A DNA stretch of 49,523 nt, from contig JAEEWM010000016.1 of NCBI GenBank assembly GCA_016287385.1, forward strand, positions 1 through 49,523. Reading direction: 5' to 3'. The notes beneath the pieces are model-generated. The model was given only the letters and a program-made list of their open reading frames with translations, had not been told where the DNA came from and ran no database searches. The stretch is from Clostridiaceae bacterium (GTDB taxonomy: Bacteria; Bacillota; Clostridia; Oscillospirales; Acutalibacteraceae). Both the position numbers and the translations under genes were made by a program. This document shows positions 1 through 7,915 of the stretch, piece after piece (positions within the stretch are counted from its first letter, which is position 1; the number at the start of each line of letters is the position of its first letter).

Positions 1-816
1 GCTGAAGGGCGCCTGGGTGCCCCAGCGGGAAGGCGTGTTGACGCCGAAAACGAAGCTCTCGATGCACTTTTTGACCTCGGGATAGGTGAGGTGATCTTCG
101 CGCACGAAGGGAGCGAGATAGGTATCGAACGACGAGAACGCCTGGGCGCCCGCCCACTCGTTCTGCATAATGCCGAGGAAGTTGACCATCTGGTTGCAGA
201 GGGTGGAAAGGTGGTTGGCGGGTGAGGAGGTGATTTTGCCCGGAACGCCGCCGAGGCCTTCCTGAATCAGCTGTTTAAGACTCCAACCGGCGCAGTAACC
301 GGTGAGCATGGAAAGGTCGTGCAGATGAATATCCGCGTTTCTGTGCGCGTTGGCGATCTCTTCGTCATAAACCTCGCTGAGCCAGTAATTCGCCGTAATT
401 GCGCCTGAATTTGAAAGAATAAGACCGCCTACCGAATAAGTGACGGTCGCGTTTTCCTTAACGCGCCAGTCATTTATTTTAAGATAGTTATCAACTATAT
501 CCTTATAGTTTAAGAGGGTAGAGTTGATATTGCGGACCTTCTCACGCTGTTTGCGGTAAAGGATGTACGCCTTCGCTACGTCGGCGTAACCCGATTCCGA
601 AAGCACCTTTTCGACGCTGTCCTGAATAGATTCAACGGAAATCTTACCGTCCTTAATTTTCGATTCAAAATCAGCGGTTACGTGAAGAGCAATCAAATCT
701 ATGACGCTCGGATGAGATTGTTTGCCTTGCGCTTCAAAGGCCTTGGAAATAGCGGCGCTGATTTTACTGATGTTAAAATCGGTAATGCTGCCGTCGCGCT
801 TGACTACCTGATACAT
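1..816 (-). CDS. nrdD: Anaerobic ribonucleoside-triphosphate reductase, N-terminal part (cut by window edge)
   Basis: Oxygen-sensitive class III ribonucleotide reductase, which makes dNTPs from NTPs with a glycyl radical installed by NrdG. The window holds the first 272 codons; the glycyl-radical C-terminus lies before position 1. Translation from the ATG at 816-814 opens with MYQVVKRDGS, the typical start of an ATP-cone regulatory domain (about residues 1-90), then enters the catalytic domain with NADIHLHDL and the later LGGVPGK stretch. An AAGGGG-like ribosome site precedes the ATG. The gene has its own promoter and NrdR-type boxes upstream, and nrdG is the next gene upstream on the same strand. 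Truncation is only an effect of the window boundary. Confidence 0.95.
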   Translation of the reverse strand, partial: MYQVVKRDGSITDFNISKISAAISKAFEAQGKQSHPSVIDLIALHVTADFESKIKDGKISVESIQDSVEKVLSESGYADVAKAYILYRKQREKVRNINSTLLNYKDIVDNYLKINDWRVKENATVTYSVGGLILSNSGAITANYWLSEVYDEEIANAHRNADIHLHDLSMLTGYCAGWSLKQLIQEGLGGVPGKITSSPANHLSTLCNQMVNFLGIMQNEWAGAQAFSSFDTYLAPFVREDHLTYPEVKKCIESFVFGVNTPSRWGTQAPFS

Positions 817-876
817 AATATACCCCTTTTTTATTATGATTTCTGCTGAAAACACACTTTCAGCCGTGCATTTTGT

Positions 877-905
877 ATTCTACCACGAACACAATATTTT
901 GTCAA
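877..905 (-). promoter_or_regulatory. Predicted sigma-A promoter of nrdD
   Basis: On the minus strand, TTGACA (905-900) and TAGAAT (882-877) are separated by 17 bp. The expected transcript start is near 870, giving a leader of about 55 nt before the nrdD ATG. The -35 element and part of the spacer are covered by the promoter-proximal NrdR-type box, which fits repression. Confidence 0.7.
889..904. promoter_or_regulatory. Putative NrdR box 1 (promoter-overlapping)
   Basis: The 16-bp site acacaatattttgtca matches the known NrdR consensus acaCwAtATaTwGtgt at most positions. It overlaps the -35 hexamer and spacer of the nrdD promoter. NrdR is the nucleotide-sensing repressor of bacterial ribonucleotide reductase genes. 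The nrdR gene is not in the window, so assignment rests on the motif and the target gene. Confidence 0.65.
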
Positions 906-930
906 TATGTTTATAAAAAATTTTTAATAA

Positions 931-946
931 CCACAATATATAGTTG
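931..946. promoter_or_regulatory. Putative NrdR box 2 (upstream)
   Basis: The site ccacaatatatagttg contains a perfect CwAtATaTwG core. It begins 42 bp from box 1, very close to four helical turns, the in-phase spacing expected for paired NrdR boxes. It sits between the nrdG stop codon and the nrdD promoter. Confidence 0.65.
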
Positions 947-947
947 T

Positions 948-1640
948 TTACTCGACACCGCGAAGCCGGGTGTCAGGTATGAATTCTTTTGCTATTTCGG
1001 CAAATTTATACATTTTATCGAAACTCGGCGCCGTCAGGTTGCCGTAGGGCACTGAATCGCGGTCGGTGAACCTTTGAAGGAAATACCGTTTTGCGCCCTT
1101 AATCATTTCGCCGATTTTAATAAAATCTTCTTCGTCATGCAGTTCATTCACCACTGTGGTGCGAAACTCATATTCGGTATCGCCGTTCATCAAAATCGAA
1201 ATGCTTTTGTATATAAGGTCTAAGTCCACGCTTTCCACTCCGCAGGTCAAAGGATATTTTTCGGGTGAGTTTTTTATATCCATTGCGACGTATTCAACAA
1301 GTCCGGTATCGAGGATTTCTTTGAGTCTGTCCGGATGATAACCGTTGGTATCAAGCTTTACGCGATATCCGGTATCGTGTATCCGTTTTATCAGCGCGGG
1401 CAGGTCTTTGTGCATAAGCGGTTCACCGCCCGTTATTGCCACGCCCTCGAGCAAACCCCTGCGGCTGTTCAGAAAATCTATCAGCTCATCCTCATCCATA
1501 GTGGCTTTCATCGTGCCGTCTATAAGCTCGAAGTTATGGCAGAAGGGACACCGAAAGTCGCACCCGCCGAGAAATATTGTGCAGGAAACGCAACCCGGGA
1601 AATCAAGCAGCGTCATTTTTTGAATTCCGTGTAATTTCAT
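948..1640 (-). CDS. nrdG: Anaerobic ribonucleotide reductase activating protein (radical SAM)
   Basis: Radical SAM activase that cleaves S-adenosylmethionine to put the glycyl radical on NrdD. The 230-residue protein has the cluster motif CDFRCPFC (C27, C31, C34; CX3CX2C) and the TGGEP SAM-binding segment near residue 70. Length and the opening MKLHGIQKMTLLDFPG fit the NrdG2-type family. An AGGAGG ribosome site lies just upstream of the ATG. It is the last gene of a TPR-DUF4037-nrdG run, while nrdD follows under a separate promoter, so the two partners may be expressed from two units. A pyruvate formate-lyase-type activase is a less likely alternative because of the nrdD neighbour. Confidence 0.92.
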   Translation of the reverse strand: MKLHGIQKMTLLDFPGCVSCTIFLGGCDFRCPFCHNFELIDGTMKATMDEDELIDFLNSRRGLLEGVAITGGEPLMHKDLPALIKRIHDTGYRVKLDTNGYHPDRLKEILDTGLVEYVAMDIKNSPEKYPLTCGVESVDLDLIYKSISILMNGDTEYEFRTTVVNELHDEEDFIKIGEMIKGAKRYFLQRFTDRDSVPYGNLTAPSFDKMYKFAEIAKEFIPDTRLRGVE

Positions 1641-1648
1641 ACTTCCTC

Positions 1649-2590
1649 CTATACCGCCGAAAGCACGTGCAGATTTCTTATGTTGGGGTCGTCGATTCCG
1701 TCGTTCACGGAATACGCGTGCTTTTCGAGGTCGCCGCAGCCCGCTTTGGTAAGACTCTGTTTTACAAGCTCGTCAATGATATCGGCGGCAACGCCCTCTA
1801 TTGCGTAATACTTTTCTTCCGCGAGCTCCCGCGAATTATCGGTGGTTATAAGATATTCCATTATCTCCGCTTCAATAGACAGCTTCGGAAGCGCACGGAG
1901 CGCCTTGAAACTCCACTTGTAATACGGCTGATAAACGCAGTTGAGCAGGAAAATTGCCGAAATAGCGTGCTTTACAAACTCGAAAACCGCAAGTTGAGCC
2001 CCCGCGAATTCACCGCGGGCTATCAGACGTTTATAGTTATACTGACCGGACTGTGCCATTAAGAGCAGATTACCCGCAAGCTTTTTAAGCCGTATATCAC
2101 CCGGAAAGTAGGAGAGGTTTTCGCGTATCCTGGTCAGTTCACCGTAATTATCAAAAAAGATTTTGCCGTTTGTCGCCTCGGCGAGCGATTGCTCGGGCAA
2201 AGTAAGCCATTCGTGCAGGGTGAGCACGCCGTCAGCCGAACCTGTTTTTTCCGTAAAAAACTCACTTATCCTTATAACGCCGCGGCGCGCACCGCCGACG
2301 GGGGAGAGGATACCTTTCTTAACTCCCATAAATTCTCCCGGAAGTTTTGCATATGCGCGTTCGAGCAAAAACGCGGTGCGTCGGTCAACGGTATCCTCAT
2401 CCGGCAGAAAAATGCAAAATCCCGCCTCGAAGTCATGGTCGGTCGAAATTTCATCGTCAAACCCGAAACATTCCGAACCGCTGCCGGTAATGCCGCAGGC
2501 AAGTTTCGGAAGAACATCGGGAAATTCATTTTCGAGCATCGGCTTTCCGTATTCCTCAAAAAATCTTTCGGCAAGCTCAATCCCTTTCAT
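1649..2590 (-). CDS. DUF4037 family protein, nucleotidyltransferase-like
   Basis: A 313-residue protein of the DUF4037 family; its cellular role is unknown. It carries a nucleotidyltransferase-like motif: GSGSE at residues 36-40 followed by TDHD near 50-53, where D51 and D53 would be the metal-binding pair. The C-terminal half is mainly helical, with no membrane segment. Its start overlaps the end of the upstream TPR gene by 14 bp and nrdG follows after 8 bp, so the three are very likely co-transcribed and translationally coupled. What substrate it could adenylylate or otherwise modify cannot be read from the sequence. I have no evidence that it acts on ribonucleotide reduction beyond adjacency. 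Confidence 0.82.
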   Translation of the reverse strand: MKGIELAERFFEEYGKPMLENEFPDVLPKLACGITGSGSECFGFDDEISTDHDFEAGFCIFLPDEDTVDRRTAFLLERAYAKLPGEFMGVKKGILSPVGGARRGVIRISEFFTEKTGSADGVLTLHEWLTLPEQSLAEATNGKIFFDNYGELTRIRENLSYFPGDIRLKKLAGNLLLMAQSGQYNYKRLIARGEFAGAQLAVFEFVKHAISAIFLLNCVYQPYYKWSFKALRALPKLSIEAEIMEYLITTDNSRELAEEKYYAIEGVAADIIDELVKQSLTKAGCGDLEKHAYSVNDGIDDPNIRNLHVLSAV

Positions 2591-3413
2591 ATATTTCCTT
2601 CGCTTTCCGGCTTAACTCGCTTGCGGCGGCAAAATAGCCGTAAAATGAAAATGAGGGCGCGCATTTTTCACAGACGAAAGCGTAGTATCCGTCCTTCGGT
2701 ACGCTTTCGGTGTTGAGCAGGTCGTAAGCTTTATCCAAAAGGTCGAAAACCTTGCTTTCCGCCGCTTCTGCGCCCATGCTTGCGGTATAGGTATCCGCCA
2801 TATTAAGATAAGTAATAGCGCGCTCAAGCTCACCGTTTTTTATTTTTTCCATACAGTTGAGCGCTTTGTCGAAATATTCTAACGCCTCATCGTATCTGGT
2901 CAGAGCGGAAAGAGTCAGTCCCATATTGTTATAAAGACCGCCGAGCAGGTCGTTTTCCGGCTCGCGCATCTGTTCAAATGCGGCCTGCGCCATCTTGAAA
3001 ATCTCAAACGATTTCTCGTTATCGCCGAATGCGTTATACGCGGTCGCGATATTTACATAGGTGACGCCGGCGCTTCTGTCGCCGGAAAAATTTAACTCGT
3101 CAAGCAGTTTTAGGGCAAGCGCCGCGTTTTCATAAGCGCCTTCGCGGTTGCCGGTTTTTCTGAAATGACCGATAAGCTCGTTTCTTATCATAAGCTCGCC
3201 GCGCTTGTCGTTGCCGAGGAGCGCCTCGTTAAGCCAGTAAAGCAAATGACGTTCGGCACCCGCGTAATCGTTTCTGCTCATATAATCGTTCATTTTATCT
3301 ATTATCCGACCCTGCGGCACGCTTCTTACATCCGGCGTCGCCCCGTACGGTTCATCGCAGAGCAGACACCGCGGCTCCGCGTAATCTTCGGGCTTTAAGT
3401 ATCCGTCATCCAT
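2577..3413 (-). CDS. Tetratricopeptide-repeat protein
   Basis: A 278-residue soluble helical repeat protein. Several TPR units are visible between about residues 35 and 250, for example YVNIATAYNAFGD, YNNMGLTLSAL with YDEALEYFDKAL, and YLNMADTY. Near the N-terminus a CLLC pair (around residues 16-19) and a late CEKC could make a small metal site, but this is speculation. TPR proteins are scaffolds and the partner is unknown; tight overlap with the DUF4037 gene makes that protein the obvious candidate. A promoter upstream (3494-3522) starts the three-gene unit. Confidence 0.8.
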   Translation of the reverse strand: MDDGYLKPEDYAEPRCLLCDEPYGATPDVRSVPQGRIIDKMNDYMSRNDYAGAERHLLYWLNEALLGNDKRGELMIRNELIGHFRKTGNREGAYENAALALKLLDELNFSGDRSAGVTYVNIATAYNAFGDNEKSFEIFKMAQAAFEQMREPENDLLGGLYNNMGLTLSALTRYDEALEYFDKALNCMEKIKNGELERAITYLNMADTYTASMGAEAAESKVFDLLDKAYDLLNTESVPKDGYYAFVCEKCAPSFSFYGYFAAASELSRKAKEIYERD

Positions 3414-3493
3414 AACCTTGAATATCTCCGTTTAGTAATATATAGTATCCGGCGTTTTGACATAACACTATAAATTGTATGTCAAGCACATTT

Positions 3494-3522
3494 ATGATAC
3501 CGCAAAGAAATGATACTGTCAA
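3494..3522 (-). promoter_or_regulatory. Predicted promoter of TPR-DUF4037-nrdG
   Basis: TTGACA (3522-3517) and TATCAT (3499-3494) lie 17 bp apart on the minus strand. This leaves about 75 nt before the TPR-gene ATG. Confidence 0.55.
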
Positions 3523-3557
3523 TGGCAATTTTCAATGTTTTGCCTAAAAAAGTACAC

Positions 3558-3590
3558 AAAAAAACCGGGGCATTTTTTACACCCCGGTTT
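3558..3590 (-). terminator. Rho-independent terminator of the hom-lysC operon
   Basis: An inverted repeat (aaaccgggg / ccccggttt, loop of about 11 nt) is followed on the minus strand by a run of seven T residues. It lies just past the lysC stop codon. Confidence 0.85.
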
Positions 3591-3604
3591 CGAGTATACT
3601 GTTG

Positions 3605-4813
3605 TTACGCCATAAACGCGTCGTGCACCGCCTGAGTTGCTTTTTCGCTTAAGTTTTCGTCTATCAGGACGGAAATTTTGATTTCGCTCGTGTCTATCAT
3701 TTTGATATTTACGTCGGCGTCATAGAGCGCCTCAAACATCTTCGCGGCAACGCCCGGATGGCTTTCCATACCGGCGCCTACGATAGACAGTTTAGACACG
3801 GTGGCGTCCTTTGTGATTTTTGAATACTGGAATACTGATTTAAGCGATTCTATCGACTCAATAGCCGTATCGGCGTTGCCGCGCGACACGGTAAAGGTGA
3901 TATCCTTCGTTCCGTCACGTCCGACAGATTGCAATATCATATCCACGTTTATCTTGTACTGCGCCAGCTTATTAAACAGCTTGAAAGCAACGCCCGGCAG
4001 GTCTTTAAGACCGATTACAGAAATTGTGGCAACATCCTTATCGCATGTAACGCCTCTTATCAACATTTTTTCCATTTTCGTAGTCTCCCTTACTATTGTT
4101 CCTTCTATTCTTTCAAGACTTGAAAGCACTTCAAGCTCGACGTTGTATTTTTTAGCCATTTCAACCGACCGGTTATTTAAGACCTGCGCGCCGAGTGTGG
4201 CAAGTTCAAGCATTTCGTCATAGGTTATTTCCTTCATTTTTTTGGCGCCCTTGACTTTGCGCGGGTCGGCAGTGTAAACGCCGTCGACATCAGTATAAAT
4301 CTGGCAGCGGTTTGCGTGCATTGCCGCGGCGATGGCGACCGCGCTCGTATCGGAACCGCCGCGCCCGAGCGTCGTGATATCCTCGTACTTGTTAATCCCC
4401 TGAAATCCGGCGACAATTACGATGTTTTTCTTTGAAACCTCGGTCTTTATCCGTTCGGTGTTAATGTTCTTTATTCTGGCAATGCCGTGGTTTGAGTCGG
4501 TATTGAAACCCGCCTGCCAGCCGAGCAGTGAAATTACCGGACATCCGAGCTTTTCGATAGCCATCGCGAGGAGCGCCGCGGAAATCTGCTCGCCGGCGGT
4601 AAGCAGAACGTCCATTTCACGCTTTGAAATGTTGCCGTCGTTGATTTCTTTCGCTTTTTCTATAAGGTCATCCGTAGTGTCGCCCTGCGCGGAAACTACG
4701 GTTATCACATCGTTTCCTTTTCTGTAATCGTCAACGATTATCTGCGCTACGTTGAATATCCTTTCCTTGTTCGCAACAGATGAACCGCCGAATTTTTTTA
4801 CTATAAGTGACAT
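3605..4813 (-). CDS. lysC: Aspartate kinase
   Basis: Phosphorylates L-aspartate with ATP, the entry step to lysine, threonine, methionine and diaminopimelate. The 402-residue protein begins MSLIVKKFGGSSVA, the family signature for the amino-acid-kinase domain (to about residue 230), followed by two ACT domains (about 265-400) that bind feedback amino acids. The catalytic segment GRGGSDTSA is present. It is the last gene of ACT protein-hom-lysC, separated from hom by 16 bp and followed by a terminator. Feedback specificity (lysine or threonine) cannot be told from sequence alone; pairing with hom suggests a threonine-branch role. Confidence 0.96.
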   Translation of the reverse strand: MSLIVKKFGGSSVANKERIFNVAQIIVDDYRKGNDVITVVSAQGDTTDDLIEKAKEINDGNISKREMDVLLTAGEQISAALLAMAIEKLGCPVISLLGWQAGFNTDSNHGIARIKNINTERIKTEVSKKNIVIVAGFQGINKYEDITTLGRGGSDTSAVAIAAAMHANRCQIYTDVDGVYTADPRKVKGAKKMKEITYDEMLELATLGAQVLNNRSVEMAKKYNVELEVLSSLERIEGTIVRETTKMEKMLIRGVTCDKDVATISVIGLKDLPGVAFKLFNKLAQYKINVDMILQSVGRDGTKDITFTVSRGNADTAIESIESLKSVFQYSKITKDATVSKLSIVGAGMESHPGVAAKMFEALYDADVNIKMIDTSEIKISVLIDENLSEKATQAVHDAFMA

Positions 4814-4829
4814 TGCATTTTGCCTCCTG

Positions 4830-6056
4830 TCAGAACAGTGTATTCATAGTTTTTGTGTTGTCACAATTTAGGGCGCCGAGTTTTTCTTTTAACTCGCCGT
4901 CATATATTTCATCGGTAATAAAAGCAATCTCACCCGAAGAACGGTTTTCGATATTGCAGGTATTCCCGGGGAATACTTCCTTAAAGCTTTTGAGCATGCT
5001 TTCAAAATCATGCGATTTGATACGCACGTAAAAACGTTTTTTAAGATCGTCTTCAATAACGTAATCCTTTTCGCCGTCCTGCCAGTCGAAATACTTTCTG
5101 GCGTGCAGGTGCTTGGCGCAGTCAATAATGTCCGCCACAACGGCGCTCGCGGTCGGCATTTTACCGGCGCCTTTGCCGTAGAACATAACGTCACCGGTTG
5201 CGTCTCCGCGGACTACTATTGCGTTGAACACGCCGTCAACGTTTGAAAGAATGTTATTGCGGCTGACAAGACGCGGGCAGACGTCGGCGGATATTTTACC
5301 GCCGGGGAGCTTTTTCGCCGTTGCGATAAGCTTAATTGCACAGTTGAATTTATTTGCGTATGCGACGTCATCAAGCGTTACGCCGCTGATACCCTCGGTT
5401 TTGACCTGGTCGGGGTATACGTGTCTGCCGAAGGCGAGGGAAGCGAGTATACAGATTTTTCTGCATGCGTCGTGACCTTCTATATCTGCGGTCGGGTCCT
5501 TTTCCGCAAAGCCTTTTTCTTTTGCAAGGGACAGGGCGGTATCAAAATCCATACTGTCCACTATCATTTTATTTAAGATGTAGTTAGTTGTTCCGTTAAG
5601 TATGCCGGTAACGCGGTTTATATCGTTTGCGGCAAGGCACTGCGCCATCGGGCGGAGTATGGGTATTCCGCCGCCGACGCTCGCCTCAAACAAAAAGTTT
5701 ACGTTGTTTTTTGAAGCGAGCTTTAAAAGCTCCGCCCCTTTTGCCGCGACGAGTTCCTTGTTTGATGTAACAACGCTTTTACCCGCCGAAAGACAGCGTT
5801 TAACAAAATCGTAAGCGGGATTTAATCCGCCCATGACTTCCGCTACGATTTTTACTTCGTCGTCGTTTACTATTTTTTCAAAATCCTTTGTGAATTTACC
5901 GGCGTAGGAAAGGTGACTGAAATCACGCAGTTCAAGTATATATTTGACAGCTAATTCATCGCGCACCTTTTTTGAAACGTGATCGCTTCTGTTTATCAGT
6001 ATCTCAGCCACGCCGGAGCCGACCGTTCCGTGACCTAAAATTGCCGTGTATATCAT
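4830..6056 (-). CDS. hom: Homoserine dehydrogenase
   Basis: Reduces aspartate semialdehyde to homoserine with NAD(P)H, committing carbon to threonine and methionine. The 408-residue protein shows a nucleotide-binding loop GHGTVGSG (residues 8-15), the catalytic-domain signature GILNGTTNYIL near residue 150, and a C-terminal ACT domain (about 335-408) expected to bind threonine. It lies 11 bp after the ACT-domain gene and 16 bp before lysC. Length is normal for the Gram-positive form. Confidence 0.96.
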   Translation of the reverse strand: MIYTAILGHGTVGSGVAEILINRSDHVSKKVRDELAVKYILELRDFSHLSYAGKFTKDFEKIVNDDEVKIVAEVMGGLNPAYDFVKRCLSAGKSVVTSNKELVAAKGAELLKLASKNNVNFLFEASVGGGIPILRPMAQCLAANDINRVTGILNGTTNYILNKMIVDSMDFDTALSLAKEKGFAEKDPTADIEGHDACRKICILASLAFGRHVYPDQVKTEGISGVTLDDVAYANKFNCAIKLIATAKKLPGGKISADVCPRLVSRNNILSNVDGVFNAIVVRGDATGDVMFYGKGAGKMPTASAVVADIIDCAKHLHARKYFDWQDGEKDYVIEDDLKKRFYVRIKSHDFESMLKSFKEVFPGNTCNIENRSSGEIAFITDEIYDGELKEKLGALNCDNTKTMNTLF

Positions 6057-6067
6057 AATATCCGCAC

Positions 6068-6496
6068 TTATACCTCTTTGATTGAAATTATACCCTCTAC
6101 CGTTTTAAGGCGGCTGAGTAGTTCCGAAACGGAAATTTTCGCGTTATCGGTACGCACGGTGATACTGACCGCCGCCGTGCCGTCGACCGGTTTGCTTTGA
6201 TTTACCGTTAAAATGTTTGCGCCGTATTCCGAAAGTACCGCCGTCATAGCGGAAAGTACGCCGGAGCGGTCCGTGAGTATCGCGTTCATTGTAAGCTCGT
6301 GGCGGTCAGTGGTCTCATATCTGAATACATTATCCTTATATTTATAAAACGCACTGCGCGAAATACCTGCGCTTTTGACCGCCTTGGATACGTTGGACGC
6401 TTTGCCGGTTGCCAAAAGTTCTTTCGCCGCTATAACGCCCCTGAATACTTCCGGTAACACTTTTGAGTTAACGAGCATATAAAACTCATTTGACAT
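6068..6496 (-). CDS. ACT domain-containing protein, UPF0735/PheB type
   Basis: A 142-residue protein whose N-terminal half contains a helix-turn-helix-like stretch (about residues 38-58, SAGISRSAFYKYK) and whose C-terminal half (68-142) is one ACT domain. This architecture is the UPF0735 family, called PheB in Bacillus. The biochemical role is unsettled; as first gene before hom and lysC it is probably an amino-acid-responsive modulator of the branch. An AGGAGG ribosome site precedes the ATG and a promoter lies about 35 bp further upstream. Confidence 0.88.
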   Translation of the reverse strand: MSNEFYMLVNSKVLPEVFRGVIAAKELLATGKASNVSKAVKSAGISRSAFYKYKDNVFRYETTDRHELTMNAILTDRSGVLSAMTAVLSEYGANILTVNQSKPVDGTAAVSITVRTDNAKISVSELLSRLKTVEGIISIKEV

Positions 6497-6529
6497 ATAT
6501 GTGTCCTCCTCTCAAAAACGCTGTCCACA

Positions 6530-6558
6530 ATTATATTACACTTTCCCGAAAAAATCAA
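6530..6558 (-). promoter_or_regulatory. Predicted promoter of the ACT-hom-lysC operon
   Basis: TTGATT (6558-6553) and a perfect TATAAT (6535-6530) are 17 bp apart. The leader would be only about 30 nt, too short for a T-box or amino-acid riboswitch, so control is likely at enzyme or promoter level. Confidence 0.65.
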
Positions 6559-6668
6559 CATATTTTTTTCCGAAAACAGAAAAAAGTTTCTGCCCGCGGC
6601 GTGATTTCCGCCACGGGCGTATTAAAACGGTTACGATTACATAGAATATAACGGTGGGAGGCATATTT

Positions 6669-7148
6669 ATGATTTTGAAATTCAATTTGAAACGTCTTAT
6701 AATCAGTTTGATAATCCCGCTGGCGGTCGGTGGGCTTTCGGCGTTTATCACAAGAGGCGATATGGATATTTACGAAACGGTTGAGCGTCCGCCGCTGTCG
6801 CCGCCGGGCGCGGTTTTTCCGATAGTATGGACGGTTCTCTATATCTTTATGGGAATATCGCTGTATCTTATATGGAACAGCGGCGACATATATGCCGATA
6901 AAAACGGCGCCTTTATGCTGTTCGGCATTCAACTCTTCTTGAATTTTATATGGTCGCCGGTGTTCTTTTCGGCGCGGCAGTTTTTGCCGGCATTCGTAAT
7001 ATTACTCGCACTTTTCGCATCTGTTATTGCCATGATACTGAAATTCAATAAAATATCGCGCCCCGCGGCGCTTTTGCAGATACCTTATATAATATGGCTT
7101 GCGGCGGCGGGGTACCTGAATATCGGAGTATACCTGCTTAACAAGTAA
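6669..7148 (+). CDS. TspO/MBR family membrane protein
   Basis: A 159-residue integral membrane protein of the tryptophan-rich sensory protein / peripheral benzodiazepine receptor family. About five hydrophobic segments are visible, with the family-typical PPLSPPGAVFPIVWTVLY around the first loop and second helix. Family members bind porphyrins and other hydrophobic ligands; the role in clostridia is unclear. I place the start at the ATG at 6669 because GGAGG at 6657-6661 is ideally spaced; an in-frame GTG at 6654 would overlap that site. Confidence 0.88.
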   Translation: MILKFNLKRLIISLIIPLAVGGLSAFITRGDMDIYETVERPPLSPPGAVFPIVWTVLYIFMGISLYLIWNSGDIYADKNGAFMLFGIQLFLNFIWSPVFFSARQFLPAFVILLALFASVIAMILKFNKISRPAALLQIPYIIWLAAAGYLNIGVYLLNK

Positions 7149-7164
7149 TGTTTCGCACGGCAAT

Positions 7165-7200
7165 ATTAAAACGCCCGTCTTTTAGGCGGGCGTTTTAATT
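7165..7200. terminator. Bidirectional terminator between tspO-like gene and mscL
   Basis: A GC-rich stem (cgcccg / cgggcg core) is flanked by AAAA on the left and TTTT on the right. It can therefore end transcription from both converging genes. Confidence 0.85.
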
Positions 7201-7215
7201 ATACGGTGGATGTTA

Positions 7216-7680
7216 TTATTCTTTTTCCTCTTCTTCCTGTGGAAGCTCAGAAGTGCAGTTCGGGCAACGGACCGCGTCTATGACTATCTCGCTCTTGCAG
7301 AAAGGACAGGTCTTTGTTGTCGGCTCAGCCGGCTCCTCCTCCTTCTTGCCGATGGACATAAGCTTGTTCATACCTTTTACCAAAAGGAATAAAACGAGGG
7401 CAATTATTACAAAGTTGATAATTGCCGTAATGAAGGCGCCGTAATTGAGCGAAAGCGCGGCGGCTTCTTCAGCGGAAAGATTACTGTAATCTACCCACGG
7501 CAGTTTGATCGCACCGCCGACCTCTGCGCCGCCGATACTGTTAATAAGCGGCTGAATAAAGTTGGCGGTAAGCGCGGTAACGATAGCGCTGAACGCACCG
7601 CCTATGATAACGCCTACCGCAAGGTCCATAACGTTGCCTTTAAGAGCAAATTTTTTGAATTCCGCGAAAAACTTTTTCAT
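7216..7680 (-). CDS. mscL: Large-conductance mechanosensitive channel with C-terminal zinc ribbon
   Basis: Pentameric membrane channel that opens under membrane tension and releases solutes in osmotic downshock. In 154 residues it has the amphipathic N-terminus, TM1 (about 17-42, beginning GNVMDLAVGVIIGGAF), a short periplasmic loop and TM2 (about 82-103). After the usual cytoplasmic helix there is an extra zinc-ribbon tail with C125, C128, C139 and C142, ending in an acidic Glu-rich stretch. The core is unambiguous; the cysteine tail is an addition relative to E. coli MscL, and its role is unknown. A promoter (7704-7731) and AGGAGG site precede it. Confidence 0.94.
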   Translation of the reverse strand: MKKFFAEFKKFALKGNVMDLAVGVIIGGAFSAIVTALTANFIQPLINSIGGAEVGGAIKLPWVDYSNLSAEEAAALSLNYGAFITAIINFVIIALVLFLLVKGMNKLMSIGKKEEEPAEPTTKTCPFCKSEIVIDAVRCPNCTSELPQEEEEKE

Positions 7681-7703
7681 ATTGTACCTCCTGTTTTTTT
7701 TAC

Positions 7704-7731
7704 ATTATACTACGTTTTTTTACTATTTCAA
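7704..7731 (-). promoter_or_regulatory. Predicted promoter of mscL
   Basis: TTGAAA (7731-7726) and TATAAT (7709-7704) are 16 bp apart on the minus strand, directly upstream of the mscL ribosome site. Confidence 0.6.
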
Positions 7732-7789
7732 ACAGTTTTTTCAAAATTCGGCAAAAAAATTGTCCGGGAAATCAATAAATGATAAAAAA

Positions 7790-7884
7790 TGTCAAATTTT
7801 AGCCAAAAACATCCAAAATACGCAAAAAATAATCTAAAAAAAATAGATTTCGGTATTGAAATTTGCAGAATTGTATGGTAATAT
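7790..7884 (+). promoter_or_regulatory. Putative spo0A promoter region with 0A-box-like site
   Basis: TTGAAA (7856-7861) and TAATAT (7879-7884) are 17 bp apart, about 32 bp before the spo0A start. Upstream, tgtcaaa at 7790-7796 differs by one base from the Spo0A-box core TGTCGAA, so autoregulation is possible. The whole 7740-7900 stretch is very AT-rich, which weakens any single motif call. Confidence 0.4.
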
Positions 7885-7915
7885 ATGGATACAAAAAATA
7901 TTTGGAGGCAAAAAA

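Noticed and set aside
6654-6668. GTG start of the tspO-like gene at 6654
   Set aside because: That codon overlaps the GGAGG site that serves the ATG at 6669.
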